Assembly (NCBI RefSeq): GCF_008831285.2
Contig: NW_022204830.1
Span: 1 to 63,650, forward strand
DNA from: Nymphaea colorata
Lineage: Eukaryota; Streptophyta; Magnoliopsida; Nymphaeales; Nymphaeaceae
Direction of reading: 5' to 3'
Length of the DNA: 63,650 nucleotides
The translations under genes and the position numbers were made by a program. Shown here in pieces: positions 1 to 12,680 of this stretch. Below the pieces are notes generated by a model. It was not told where the DNA came from. It searched no databases and was given only the letters and a program-made list of their open reading frames with translations. Positions within the stretch are counted from its first letter, which is position 1, and each line of letters begins with the position of its first letter.

Positions 1-80
1 CCCAACCCCAACCCAACCCCAACCCCAACCCCAACCCCAACCCCAACCCCAACCCCAACCCCAACCCCAACCCCAACCCC
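1..80. repeat. Left telomere, CCCCAA repeats
   Basis: Continuous C4A2 units with one C3A2 unit near the tip, ending at base 80 where unique AT-rich sequence starts. The orientation (C-rich strand reading inward) is that of a natural chromosome end. Confidence 0.97.
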
Positions 81-177
81 TAATATTGGTTCCAGAAAAT
101 GTATATTCAACGATGATAATGATAAATTGATGGCAAGTAATCAATAAATAATCATAAATAAGGCATTTACTGGCATA

Positions 178-2391
178 TCAAGCATATTTTTAAAAATATA
201 AGCCGTTTCCATGATCCTTTCTAATTTTGAGAGTAATATTCTTCAAAGTCTATTTCTATTTCTTAGAAAAGCTAAAATTTCTTGACAAACTACCACTCAA
301 CTAGCTAATCAAGAACATTATCTACACTATCTCGATGATCCTTTGCTCGTTCGCATCTATGACCTCATTTTATATATCCTATTTTTGCAGTTACTGATAA
401 AGTTTGTCAATTATTCCATTAAAAGTCTCATTATCTATGGAGAGAAATTGTCTCTCGTGCATTATATCTTGATGTACTTATCTCTTTGATACTTTTTGCA
501 GATTTTATTGTAAAATTCTTCCACCTAATGCGATAGCTTCTTTTCCTCTTCGATAAAAGCTGATAATCTTTACCTAACCTCTTGCCGATAGAGATGCTTC
601 TGCAAACCTCAGTGGGAATCTATGCGTCCATCAAGTGAAGCAACTCTCGCCTCCTTTATAGACTCGATAATTCTGCTTTTTTCGAATTTATACTTTTTAA
701 TCATTAAAAAACATAATCTTTCGTATCTTTAGAACTTCAAAGGAGTTTAATAGAGGGCCTTTGTGCTGTCCACGAACAGGTAAATTGAGCATATTCTTAT
801 TTCGTGTTCTTATATGTTTTGCACAACATCATTAAATGTATAACTTCCCACGCTTTTCTTCTTCGAAATTTCAGATTCTATTGCTGGATAGAAAATTTAA
901 GATTCTTCAGGTCGTTGCTCTGCTTTATACTGTTTTTTATGTCTGAGTTCGAACTATACAGGCTCGACTCGATTCACTTTGTGAAGCATCTTTTTAAGGG
1001 TTGGTATTAGCATCAGGTTTTTATGCTCGCTTCCTGAAGTAGATATCTTTTTCAACGAAAATTTAGAGTTTCTCAAAAGCTCATTAACTTAGCAATTCAT
1101 CTTAGGTGAGATTTTTTCATGAGAATTTTAGTGAGATTTATTGGATTCTGTTGTTTAGGTTGATTTTTTAGTCATGGCTGCTATTCTAATTATGCTCTTG
1201 GGTGCTTTCAGCTTTTCTTCTTATTGAAAAAGTTCATTCACACTCGATAGCTTTGATTTTTATTGTTTGCTTTTAATCTTGCTCCTTAATTTGCTGGCAT
1301 AGGATGACCTGCGAGAACAATCTGGGAGAAATTGCTTATTTATGATGGCATATCAATGTTTACTTCGCTCTTCTTTGATCCTCTCAGGCTTGAAAGTCTT
1401 CACTATAGTCGTCATTGATTCCATAGTCATTCTTTATCTCGTCCTTTTCTTGGAAGATAAGACACTCTACTCAAAATTGACATGATTCTTTTTAGGATTC
1501 TTTCTTATGTTTGACTCTTTATTCTCTATATTACTCTCTGATACTTAGCTACCCTTAGATATCTTTAGCTTACTATTGCTCATAGATGATTTTAACTGTA
1601 TGTTACTTTACCGTTTTTTGAGTAAGCCTATTTGTTCTTGGCTTTACTTTTAGTTTCTACTTGTCCTATTCACCTTTTCCTGCAATTAGAACGGTTTTAT
1701 AAACTCGTGGCTTTTTTATGTTTTTTTCAATGTCCTTCTTGACTAAGCATTGACGGTCAGCTACCAACCTTACTATGCATTAAAGAGGACTTTATATACT
1801 GTTAATCTTTTATTCTTTAAGCAGATCGATTATTTTTAAGTAGTTATTTGGCAGATCTCTACGTCCACTTGGCCTAACTTCCGATATAATACTCTCCCAT
1901 TGCTTATTTTATATCTCTGAAGGCCTCCTCATTATTTCTGGACTGGCCTTCGGCGGCTTTCTTAGATTTTTCACTGGTAAAATTAGACACCTAATGAAAT
2001 GATTGACTTTGCTTCTATATATTGGAGTTTGGAATTTTTAGTCGGCAAAACTTGAAGCTTGAATCATATTGATTGACCGGCCCAGAGACACTGCATTTTT
2101 GATTTTGCGATCCTCTGCTTCGTCGTGACGATGTGCTTCTTGAAATTAAGGGTTCTCACTTTTTCAAGATGTAATTTTTACGCCGAGGCTTCTGTTCTTC
2201 TCATTCGTCTTATTCTTTTTCCTTCGCAGTTGACAATGGAGTTGTAACCGTAGTAGTCGTTGGTTTAGAACTATAAGGGCATCATGTGAATGCCTTTACC
2301 TATTATTTTATATATTAATATTCAGCGTTGAATAAACAGAATCAAGGGTATTGGATATGGTAATCAAACTTGGGCTAATTCGCGCCTGCAT
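178..2391 (-). CDS. Hypothetical subtelomeric protein, Gln/Lys-rich
   Basis: Not recognised. Read with TAA/TAG as glutamine, the reverse strand is coding-like from an ATG at 2391 to a TGA at 178-180. The last stretch, from an ATG near 460, is open for about 95 codons and is rich in Q, I, K and N. Upstream pieces lie in other frames, so introns or missing bases are present and the exact exon structure is not resolved. No domain, signal peptide or membrane span is evident; short helical, charged stretches suggest a coiled-coil or structural protein. The gene ends about 100 bp from the telomere repeat and diverges from NAA10 across a 236 bp gap that must hold both promoters. Forward-strand open stretches here are hydrophobic antisense shadows. 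Confidence 0.45.
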
Positions 2392-2627
2392 GACTAGGGT
2401 AATGGTTTCCTTATCTTACATTAGATGGAAACTTTAAAAAATGGCTAATATTCCATACACTATCTTGATGATTCGAGGATTGAATTCTTTTATACTCTAT
2501 GTTTCATCAATTTCAATCAATTATTTTTCCCAAGAATCGAGATAATCCTCGGGATGAAATGACCATGAATCGAATCCAAATGATGATGATTATATTTTCC
2601 CCACTCTTCATATTAATTATTGTATAA

Positions 2628-3146
2628 ATGCCAGCCATTCGTAGAGCTAAGATAACCGACCTGCACGAGATGCAGAACTGCAACTTGTGGTGCCTTCCCG
2701 AGAACTACCACTTCAACTACTACCTCTACCACTACCTTTCCTGGTCCGAACTCCTCCACGTCACTGAGGAAAACGGTCAGGTCGTTGGATACGTCCTGGC
2801 CAAGATGGACGACGAACCCGATGTCGAAGTTCAGGAGGCCCATATCACTTCACTCTCAGTTTTGAGAACCCACCGACGACTGGGATTGGCAAATAAACTT
2901 ATGAACTACGCCCATGATGCCATGGAACTCACCCAGGAATGCGACAATGTTTCACTGCACGTGAGAGTCTCCAACAGGGCTGCACTCGGCCTCTACAAAG
3001 ATAAATTGAAATACCAGATCGCTGATACCGAGATTGGCTACTATGCTGATGGAGAGAATGCATATAAGATGAGGAAGGACCTTGTGAGAAGAGGATTCCC
3101 CAAGAAAGCACCAGAGCCGGCGGCAGTAAAACGTGATTTGATGTGA
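2628..3146 (+). CDS. NAA10: N-alpha-acetyltransferase 10 (NatA catalytic subunit)
   Basis: Intact 172-residue GNAT acetyltransferase, ending in TGA. It transfers acetyl from acetyl-CoA to nascent protein N-termini as the catalytic part of the ribosome-bound NatA complex. Visible family marks are the N-terminal block with CNLWCLPENY (about residues 19-28), the substrate-side segment VVGYVLAKM, the acetyl-CoA loop RTHRRLGLANKLM (about 84-96), SLHVRVSNRAALGLY and the late YYADGENAYKMRKDL block. Length is shorter than the animal protein because the disordered tail is short. The start is fixed by the alignment beginning at MPAIRRAKI. No intron and no frame break. The gene is GC-richer than the flanking DNA and convergent with the long reverse-strand gene whose 3' end lies about 100 bp downstream. 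Confidence 0.96.
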   Translation: MPAIRRAKITDLHEMQNCNLWCLPENYHFNYYLYHYLSWSELLHVTEENGQVVGYVLAKMDDEPDVEVQEAHITSLSVLRTHRRLGLANKLMNYAHDAMELTQECDNVSLHVRVSNRAALGLYKDKLKYQIADTEIGYYADGENAYKMRKDLVRRGFPKKAPEPAAVKRDLM

Positions 3147-3249
3147 AAAGAATGGGAATAATTAACTCACTCGGTTGCTGCGAGCGGCTGAAATATTGAA
3201 ATCATTTGAATTTGTATCTGCCTGTCTTATCTACGGTGCGACAATCTCC

Positions 3250-6200
3250 TCATAGTCATATTAATATTAGCAGAGGAGCCTTTTGTCAACTCTCTTACAT
3301 ATTCTCTTTGCTCCCGAACTCTTCTGCCCGTCTTGCGCTTGCTTAAAGAGCTAGGCCCGTTCACACAGCTCACATTTCGATTTCCAGGCATCTTCATCTT
3401 AATTTATGACACACCTGTTTCTAGGTGCCTTCTCGAAACCTTGAGGCATTCACGATGGATGAGATGGTCGCAATCTAAGAGCAGGAAAGTGTTTTAGGAT
3501 TTAATGTAGTGGGGATGGTAGGTAAAGGAGCAAATGATGCACCTGTAGTTGCCAGGCCTGCGGATGTATGCCTCCTTGGTTGCTTCTCGGTTGTGGAAAG
3601 TTAGTAATTCATTATGCTTTCTAACATCAGCAAGAATTATTTAATATTGGGTATTGATCAATTCTGGTATATAATTGTTCAAGAGAAAATATATAAAAGT
3701 TGGAGAAATAGTTTTATTGATTGTTTTATCTGTATCATTTTTTTCAGAGTGGAGATCGATTTCCTCCATGGCGATTAAGTCAAGAGTGGCAATATTGTAT
3801 TCTTTGTCTAAATTATAACCAAAATTACCATTGTCAATCTAATCCCCTTTGTCGAACTAAAAAATGACTTTACTCATTATTTTCCTGCTTTGGCGATCTT
3901 GCACCGATGCCAACTCTCAAGCAGTTCTGACCTCGGCAAATTGCCCAACTATTAAACCCATCCGCATGAGGCTTAGCTTCCTCCTGCTACTCACTTCATC
4001 CTTTGGCTATAGGTTTATCTTCTACTCCTACTATTCTTCTTTGGAAGCTAGCTTGAAAAAGGCTGGTCGAGAATGTATCTTATAAGATCGTTATCCAGCA
4101 TTAGGCTGGTGAACTAGTCATAGGAGTAGCTGCGATGGCTTTGAAGAGGGATGACGTTTTAACAGTTCAAGAGGAATTCTTGAGTGGAATCTAGATACTT
4201 AATTTGGCGTATCCTGTAAATTGATTCAAGAATTTAGTCCCTCGCTTGACGATTTAGAAGGTTTTTGGGTCTACTGTGCGACCAGATGTACTAAAGCCTT
4301 CCACCTCATACACTATCTCAAACCGGCATTATTTCTGTTGCTCCATCTTCCTCAGTGTCTTGCATCGAAAATGACCTTAAGATTGATAGTTCTCGCGATG
4401 ATCCGAGTATGATGTCATTATAGCCGAACTTAAAATTGCAAATATAGCTCCAGTCTTGAACAATATCAGTGAAATCTTTCTTTTGCTCAGATTTAAGGTC
4501 GGATTAGAAGTAATAGGCCTCGATTATCTTTCCGCAGGCACTTCCAACATACGGGCAAGCATTAATCAGGTATACTGCTTGAATATCAACCTACCAAAGA
4601 GTTTACGGTCTCGATATTCACCCTCTTAGAGTAGCAATTCTGATAGTGGACAGCAAGGCAGTAGAGATACATTAGCTTCTTCTTGCGGGTGATGTTGGAG
4701 AGCAATATGAACTTGACCAGCATTTATGCAAAGAATACGAATTGCATATTATGTTCTTCTGCAAATATTTAGTAGAACTTGGAGAACTAATGTTTGATTG
4801 ATTGTCCTTTTCCTGGCTGAAGAGGTTGTAGAATATTGATTTAAGTTACTAGATGCTTGTTAAGGATGACTGGAACCAATCCGGTTAATATTAGTTGAGA
4901 GCTCTATTCGTGATTCTCTTATACTGGTCACTGCTGAACTCATCGAGGGGGAATTTGATCTTTTATAGTTTGGAGGAGAGCTTGTTGAGGGCTGTTATGC
5001 ATTCGTTGCTTTATCCAATATCGTAATCTAATAGCTTTTAGCTAAGCAGCTCAAACGGGAGAAGTTTTGCTTGGCAGTTAGGCTTTGGTCGTAGAGATGG
5101 CTCTTCAAGCAGAGTGTCAAGTTTAAGATGGTTCTTCCCTTATTGTGTAAATTCTTTTTATCGATCGGACTTAAGTTGACAAAGGTTTTGTAGGCATTAT
5201 CTTTCTGGAATTTCCATAGTCAATGAACCCAGTCAATTATACTTTTTACTTTTCTTTATCAATAGTCACAATATCAACCTTTATGTGCCGTAGGATGCTG
5301 CCTTTTTATCCTTTTCGACAATCTTGAAGAAATTGATATGCTCTGAAGGAATCCTGATGGATTTATTGTAGAAATAGCTTTTTTGGATTATTTGAGTATA
5401 GTCCTTCCACTCTTCATTCTTTAGGTCTTGGGAATGTAGAATTTTAACCAAAATTTGTTAGTATTCAGGTTCAAATTTTAGAGGATGTGGAGGTCGTGCA
5501 AAAATATGACGATTTATATGATAGTCAAGCCCAAATAGTTCGGCTATGGTAATGGATATCTCAGTTATTTTATTGTTAAATGGTTTTCTTTTCGAAATGC
5601 TTGGCTCTTGATATGGGAATTTGCCTTCCTCCTAATAAGGAATCTTAGCTTAGACTCTCCCAGTATGATCTTCTTCAAGATCCTATCCTCAATTATGCTG
5701 TTTTCTCCACTCTTGATATGTTTGATCAATCTTTCCTCTTGGTACGTTCGTTCGAAAAATAAGTATCGCATTTTAGAAATTTGGCTGCGAATTCCTTGTC
5801 AGTGCTTATGGTCTTGATGTTTGTTTAACGCGTTCCATGAATTGATTGATCGGATTATAGGAAGCGTATCAGTAGCTTAGAAGAAGGTTAGCAAAGTGAA
5901 TGCCACTATTATGCGAGCTTGGTCTCTCTTCTATGTGGAAATAAGGAAATCCCATATACGGTATGTCAACTACGAAGCCAATCCTGTAAAAAAGTGCAGC
6001 AAGATCTGAGAGATAAAGTTTTACAGACCTATATTGCTTCTGTTGAGAAAATCATTGAAGTTTGGCAATTTTTTCTGGACTAGCCACCTGAGAATATAAA
6101 GGTCGGATTTGAGATTACTCAGCTCTGCATATGGATAAAGTTTTGCGAAAAAAGCAATGAAGGTAAAGAGGTAATTCGTTTACTTCTAAAGCCTTATCAT

Positions 6201-8193
6201 TGAATTTGAGCCTAAGTCATTCCGTTTGCTCTGCATGAAAAGTTCAAAAAGACACTCAAAGATAGGGATGAGGTGAGAAGTGTATCTAAGCTTATAAGGA
6301 AACGACTGCAGATTTGGAACATTGACTGAAAATAGATGAATTTTATTATTTATTTCTTCACAAATTATGGCTTTCTGGGAGAATAACGCTTTATATCTTC
6401 CAAAAAGTTCTTGTATTGGATCTTTGGCAAGATGATATTCTTTTACTTCAGGATATTATCGGAAAGTTATTCATAATTTTTCTTGAAAAAGAAATCGAAA
6501 TCCTCACCTTTGAAAATATCCTATACTTTGCAGTAACTTTTTCTCATATACTTAAAACCGTTACTTAATTAAAAATTATTGACTCTTTTGTTGAATGGAA
6601 GGAAAAGGATTGCTCTTTGTGACTAATTTTCTTATTTTTGGCTGAATCTCACCAGCTAAAAATATGCTCTTTGGTATGATCCTTTGGACAGCTTGGAGGA
6701 ATACGATTAATTCTTCATTAAAGCTCTAACCGTCTTGAATGTTTGAGGATTATAATCGATGGAATAGCTTTCAGAATATTTTGAGGGTATTTTTCCAACT
6801 GCTTTAAAGATTCCACTTTAGTAAAAATCACCAGAGAGCCCATCTTCTGAGTCCTCGAAAGATCTAATTAAGGTAGACGATGCAGTAGCTTTAGTTATCG
6901 ACAATTTCACCGAAATTATTCAGTTTGTTTTCGAGGATAAGTTCTTGCGTAAATAGGCTTTCTCTTTTATCGAATACATAAACAACGTGATCAACGCTAT
7001 ACCTGATAATCTCTGAATTCTTCAACTTGATTTCAACCTAAACGTAGATGGTTTTGCAAAAATGAGAATTCTAAATGTCGATTTTGAATATTTTCTGAGG
7101 ATTTTGCTCTGAGACAACGTATACTAAGTAGTCATTTCATATCGTTTGTAGTCATAATGTTTTGTTTATCCATTTACGTTAACTTGACTGATACGGGATA
7201 TTGCCTTTATTGACCCAGATAGAGAAGACTTCAAGTAGCAAACTAACCTTGGTCGATGTAACTCTGCTCTTCCACTTTTAAATGAAAGACTTGGCTTGGT
7301 TGAACTCATATACTTCAAAGGATTTCTTTAGTTTATCATTCGAATATAGCTATTTCTTCTTTTATTCTATTTGCTGTTTATGGTCATGGAAAGCCTTGGT
7401 GAAACTCCTGTTTATTGATGCTTTGAATTTTTGCTATAGCTTTTGGAGAATTCCTTGGTTTTTACGCTTCATGTGGTGGATCTTTATGATCTATTTCATG
7501 AAATTCAGGTTTTCTGGATCTGCTGGCCTAAGATTTTACCCATTGATTGACTTGTAAACTTCAGGATAGGTTTATTTCAGTTTTTAGATATCGGTTTGTT
7601 TGGCGAAGAGTGGTACTTTTTTTTCAAATAAGTTTAATGCGTCTGCTCGCTAATCATGATAGATGAAGTAGTTAAGATCCTTGAATTATTCCCCTTTCGA
7701 AAGGATCACAATCCTACAGGTGCTTTGTGGTACCTTCCATTCATAAAGCAGCCCAAAATACTCAATTTAAAGTTTTTTTAAGCTTTGTAAGAGAGTATTG
7801 TGGGTGACTTCGTTTTGGACTTGCTTATCTGTCTCTTTGATTTCTGCGACGAGTCGTTTTTAGCCTTCTGCAACTATAGATACTCATCGTATGTTTGAAT
7901 TTTGACTGCATGGTTATACTCCAACTCACAGGGCAGCATCCTCTTGGACGATTCTGAAAATTATGAAAAGGAGGCATTTGATACCTACACTCTCACTGCC
8001 TCTAGGTAATTCTAGCTTGACTTTGTAGGTTTGTACATGATCCAATTTTGAGGCTTTGGTATTTTTCGAGAAACTTCTTGCTCTCCAAAAGTAGCGGCTT
8101 CATTCCTTCCTCCCAAAGAGCATTGTTCTTAGTGATGAAGGCATCGATTCTTTTGGTGAGGAGATCGATATGATCGTGGATGATTTTGCTCAT
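3250..8193 (-). CDS. Large protein with coiled coil, TBC-like region and C-terminal RING-type finger
   Basis: Coding sequence runs almost without a gap on the reverse strand, in changing frames, from ATG 8193 to about 3250. The first ~50 residues are a charged helix (ELLxxKRIDAF-type heptads). Near 6780-5870 the reading resembles a Rab-GAP TBC domain, ending in RIWDFLIS (5944-5961). A following helical stretch is Q/L-rich. The C-terminus has a RING-like zinc site: CxxC at 3530-3541, C-D-H-x2-H-x2-C around 3449-3472 and a final CxxC near 3369-3380. Inference: a membrane-traffic or ubiquitin-related protein. TBC plus RING in one chain is unusual, so this may be two adjacent genes split near 5.2 kb. 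Exon joins and the stop are approximate. Confidence 0.5.
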
Positions 8194-8252
8194 TCAATAA
8201 AATCAAATATCTTTTATGATAAAAAGCTAGACAAAAAGATAGAATCATAGGG

Positions 8253-8947
8253 TCAGATTTTTCTATTGAGGTTGAATGGATTTTTGTTTTTCATGTTTTC
8301 GTCGAATTTCTATTGTCTTCTCCTTTTCTTTTATTATTCGTTGAATTTTTTCTTTGATGCCTTGTACGCGTTTATGATCATCCAGATATATACCACTCTG
8401 AAAACCTCGATCAGCACTCCAAAGCCCATCTCTATATGGTACAGATTGATGATCGAAGAGCAAAGAGACTCTGCTTTGAAATCAAAATTGGGGTTTTGAG
8501 CGGAATAGTTTTGGAGGATGCTGCAATAACTGACGAAAGTGAAATAGCTAAATAGTAAGGAGGTACTTAATAAGGATAATGACCATGACTGCTGCTGAAG
8601 CAGGGCAATAACGATGAAAGTCAAAAGAGTGAAAAGCAAAAAGTAATATTTGTTCATAACTCTTGGAACGAAGCAGACCAATATGATAAGAGAAGAAAGG
8701 ACTGTTTGAATGATATCGTATGTTGAATTCTTGGTCTGTCCGAAGACTGTGTAGAGAAGGGTGAAATGCAGGATTTAAATGATCTGAATTGAAGTTTTCT
8801 TACTTGTTGGTATGTATTTGAGACTATGGAATGATTGATGACAGGATCGATATCAGGGCTTCCGCAGAAGATGAAATACAATTTCTTTGTAAACTTTTGA
8901 AAGGTGGTGGTTTACTCTTGTTTCTATTTTTCCTCTCCTTCCTTCAT
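8253..8947 (-). CDS. Small multi-pass membrane protein
   Basis: Two exons joined by a 20-nt intron (8784-8803) give one open frame of about 225 codons, from ATG 8947 to TGA 8253. The N-terminus is charged and polar, about 20 residues. Four to five hydrophobic segments follow, including YYFLLFTLLTFIVIALL and SLLSTSLLFSYFTFVSY. The tail is strongly basic and Q/K/R-rich (FNEQQKKRRRQQ), with TAA and TAG read as Q. The family is not recognised; no catalytic motif is visible. The frame is clean on both sides of the intron, which makes this one of the best-resolved unknown genes here. It is divergent from the TTLL gene, 125 bp away. Confidence 0.75.
8784..8803 (-). other. 20-nt intron
   Basis: GTAAG...TTCAG on the reverse strand. 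Removing it joins two open frames within the membrane protein gene; leaving it in introduces a frame change. Confidence 0.8.
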
Positions 8948-9072
8948 ATCAATTATAAAAACCAACCAGGGGTCAACCCGAAAAATCCCTCTCTAAATTA
9001 TCTCATATTCCCACGACTACCATAGATCATCTTTCATTTTCATCTGTCAAATCGTTAATAATAATTTAAAAA

Positions 9073-12000
9073 ATGGAAATAAAGCCGTAGGAGTTAAAGA
9101 GCGCCAACAAGATCAACTATCGTGAGAAGAACCTGGTAACTATTGCCTCACTCAGGACTACATCTAGAAGCTGAAATAAAAAAAGCAGAGGGAAATCGAG
9201 GAGAAAATTTTGTTGTAAAAAAAATAACAGCAGAGAAGATAAACGCTCAAAAAAAAGATCTTGGAATAGGCAACCAAGTCTCGGTAGAGCAAACTAAAGG
9301 AACTCAAAGATATCGATAACAATGTCGAAGAAATGAAAACCCGAAACTCAAGACCATATACTAATTTTTAATCACTTCCTAAGTAACCCATCCCTCATGT
9401 AGGATTCCATCATAAAAGCAAAAAGAAGGTGAGGAGGGTGCAAACGACAAGAAAAATTACGAGCAAAGATATCTTGTATTTCTTCAATCCCTGCACGCGA
9501 CGAACAAATCCAAGCGGGAGATGTAGGAACTGTAAAAGAAGAAAAAGTAGGAGAAGATAAGCAAGTTCAAGGAGGACTGGGTTATAATAACGTCGAGAGC
9601 AAGATCAATTTTTTCCGAACCAAGAAAGAAAAATCAGAAATGGGATCGGAGAGTAATGATGGAGAATAAGTAGTTAGAAGCCACTCTGCAGAAAAGTTCG
9701 AGTCACTCATCTAGATCGCGGAAAACTAGCTGCCCAAACCAATAAGAACTTTAAGAAAAAGAATGAGAATACTTGTAGAAGATCAAGAACGAAGACAAGA
9801 GGAAGAACAAGTAAAATAAGAGGAAAGATTGAAGAAAGAGAAACTGAAAGAGAAGCTAAAGGATTATGTGATGGTTACTGTCAAGAAGAATGTACTGGAA
9901 GGGGTATATGATGATTAGTTTGAGAAAAAAGCAAAACGAACCATGAAGGAAAGCCAAGATGAATAGAATGAAGAGGAAGAAGAAAGCGAAGAAGAGTAAA
10001 AGGATTCGGTAAAGAAAAAAGCTAGAAAATGAGAAGTTATCCCCACGTCACTGACCTTGAGAGTGGAAGAAAAAGAATAGACTTTAGAACGGATAAAAAG
10101 TATTCATCGTTACTGGTGGATACCCTGAGTTCAAAAAGGCATTGAAGGAAAGAAATTGGGTTCAAAATCCTGATTGCCACAGTCCTTGCTTTGACTTGAA
10201 GTTTACCCTTCAAGGAAGATAACTTGACTATAAAAATCTACTGGACTTTCAAATGGTCAACCACTTTTAGAAGAATGGAGTCATAACGACAAAGCTAGGC
10301 CTTTCGAAAACCCTGAGAAATTCAGTTTGGATCAATGACGTATCTGAGGATAGCTTCTTCCTAAATGTTTCGACCTTAACGACTAGGATTAGTACTTGGC
10401 GTTTTAGATGCACTTCAAGGTATGCAAGGCTCTCTCCATCCTCAAGATATACGCTCACTCCACCAAATCAAGAAAGGATGATAAGATAAAGCAAGACAAG
10501 GGCTCTTAGAAGACTTGAAATGAGGACATAAGTAGCCATCTCAGTCTGCTTGAAGAACATTGAAGACCTTGATGATATTATCGATAAAAAGAAATACCCT
10601 AAGATAGTCACTGATAAGTAGTGGGAAATTTGGCTTCGGACGAGCTCAACGAGGAAAGCTTGGCCAAGAAGAAGCATTAATAATGGTTAAAGTCAATAGA
10701 CTGCAAATTTGGCTCGGTTGGTGTGGTAAAAAGCCTTAGAAGGAAAAGAAGAAAAAGAAAAAAGAGAAAGGGCCTACGATAAGCCATAAAACTAGGTTGC
10801 TTAAAACTAGCCATAATAGGATGAATCAGATGAATTGCTTGAGAAAGTTCAGGAGTTCTTGATGAGTATAAGAAGAGATTCCCTCATCAGTACCATCTGA
10901 CCGAACACAACAATATTGGATCCTAAAACCAGCGGATTATCTCGAGGACGAGGATCACTTGCTATAACAACTTTGTCTAAATCCAAGACCACGTCAAATG
11001 CAAGGAATCACTATGGATAGCCAAAAATATATCGAAAATCCTCTCGTGATTCTAAGAGAAAGTTCGACATTAGGCAGTGGGTTTAATCACTGACTTCAAT
11101 CCCCTCATAATTTGGATGTACGATGAGTGTTACGTGCGCTTTTCAGCTATCGACTACGATCCCAAGCAAATCAGTAACAAGTTCATCCATCTCACTAATA
11201 ACTCGATTGGAGCATACTACAAAGACTTCGATAAGTCTGCAATCAAGGGAAACATGTTCTTCCAAGACGAAATGAAAAACTATCTCAAGGAAATGGAGGG
11301 CTACGATGTGTTCTAAGATGTAAAATTATTATTTAGAAAATTCGGCCTCAGATGAGAGAAATAGTCAAACAGTCCATGATGTGTGCTCTGGATGGATTGA
11401 AAACCGCAAGAACACCCATGAGCTCTTCGGATACGACTTTATGATTGACGAAAATTATAAGGTTTGGCTTATAGAGATAAACTCCTCACCATCCATGGAC
11501 TATTCAACCGTAACAAATGTTTAATTTAGCATGTAACGACCAAACTGGTAAAGGAGGTGCTCCATGATCTTGCCAAAGTGATCATCGACCACGCAAATGC
11601 TCCCAAAAAAGAGAAGAAACATGTGGATACTGGCAAATTCAAGAGAATATACAAAGGAGTGTAAGTGAATGAAAAAATCGCGAGTGCTGGTCTAACCTTT
11701 GTCTCGAGGGCATTCCGATGAAGAAGGCAAAGAGACTGACGGTGAAGGCTCAGAATATGAGTCTGGATGCAAAATGATTGAGTTTTCATATATTCTTTAC
11801 TTGTTGTTTGGATTGAAGGCTTTCTATTGCCCGACCAAAAATAATAATCTGATGCTGGATTATTGATATTTTTCAGTAAAGCAAATAAAACTATCTTCAT
11901 GAGCTCACCTCCCAAGGGATACTGCAAAGCAGGACTAAGAGCAAGTAGACCCTGAAGAAGCAGTCAGGAAATCATCGGGTAAGGTCGCTTCGTAAGTATT

Positions 12001-12208
12001 CTCACCAAAGAATCAATGAAATTGAGGCATTTGATAACTTCGATGAGTATCTGCAGCATATAAGGAACAAATAAAGAGCATAAATTTAGGCAATCAATCA
12101 CTCAAAAACCCTATGCAATAAAAACTCATCACCTACAGACCCAAGATTACTCTTGATGCTACTTACAATAAAATTATCAAGGAGTAGAAGAGAAAGCAGA
12201 GGTTGTGA
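9073..12208 (+). CDS. TTLL3: Tubulin tyrosine ligase-like protein, TTLL3/8 (glycylase) type
   Basis: ATP-grasp enzyme of the TTLL family; members of this branch add glycine to tubulin or other axonemal proteins in cilia. The N-terminal third is basic and coiled-coil. The ligase core starts near 10090 ([19 protein letters not shown]), with the TTLL3-style segment [18 protein letters not shown] near 11070, then FIHLTNNSI (about 11190) and, after a frame break, the Mg/ATP site [20 protein letters not shown] (about 11430-11490). The TTLL3/8 assignment rests on the W-rich N-core and the RQW-LIT-NPL-IW block. There is a 20-nt intron at 9136-9155 and several single-base frame breaks between 9600 and 12100. 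The stop at 12206-12208 is the best in-frame TGA but remains approximate. Confidence 0.85.
9136..9155 (+). other. 20-nt intron
   Basis: GTAAC...CTCAG between codons for leucine and aspartate near the start of the TTLL gene. Without removal the frame meets TGA within a few codons. Confidence 0.8.
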
Positions 12209-12680
12209 AACCGTATTTCCGTTTTTACCGATGCCAGATAAAGGATCGGAGTCATAGAAGTGAGACTGAGTTTCGCATCAACCATCGTAGTTTTAGATTG
12301 AATTATCAAATAATTGAGGAAAATATGGGGAAGGGCGACAAAAGGCTGCATTAATCTAATTTTAATGCCTGATTTATTAATATGGTTATTTTATATAATC
12401 CCATACTCTCGTCCTAAAGGAAGGAAATAATGGATTTGGAGTCTGTATAGTAAAAAAGGCCTCAAAAGAATGCATATTTTGCCCTGTTTATAATGATAGA
12501 ATATGTGAATTTAATGAAGATAATATGAAAAAAAGGGAAGGGTTGTTTTGATGCTTTTATTATCACTTTCAATGTTAATTTTGATAAGACGCGCCTCTAA
12601 ATCTAAAAGATTTTGGGCATTACTTTCACTAATTTCAGACATCCGTCTTTTTGGAATTATAAATCAATATAACTGGATTG
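12209..12680. other. Intergenic, AT-rich
   Basis: About 470 bases between two forward genes. It is AT-rich with no sustained frame on either strand under the ciliate code. The first ~50 bases could still belong to the TTLL C-terminus in a shifted frame. It presumably carries the promoter of the next gene; no motif can be singled out. Confidence 0.5.

Noticed and set aside
804-1010. Forward-strand hydrophobic open frames in the left end and elsewhere (also 7282-7557, 22354-22780, 33101-33702)
   Set aside because: They are antisense to Q/K/E-rich reverse-strand genes, and their Leu/Phe/Ser composition is that of a shadow frame.
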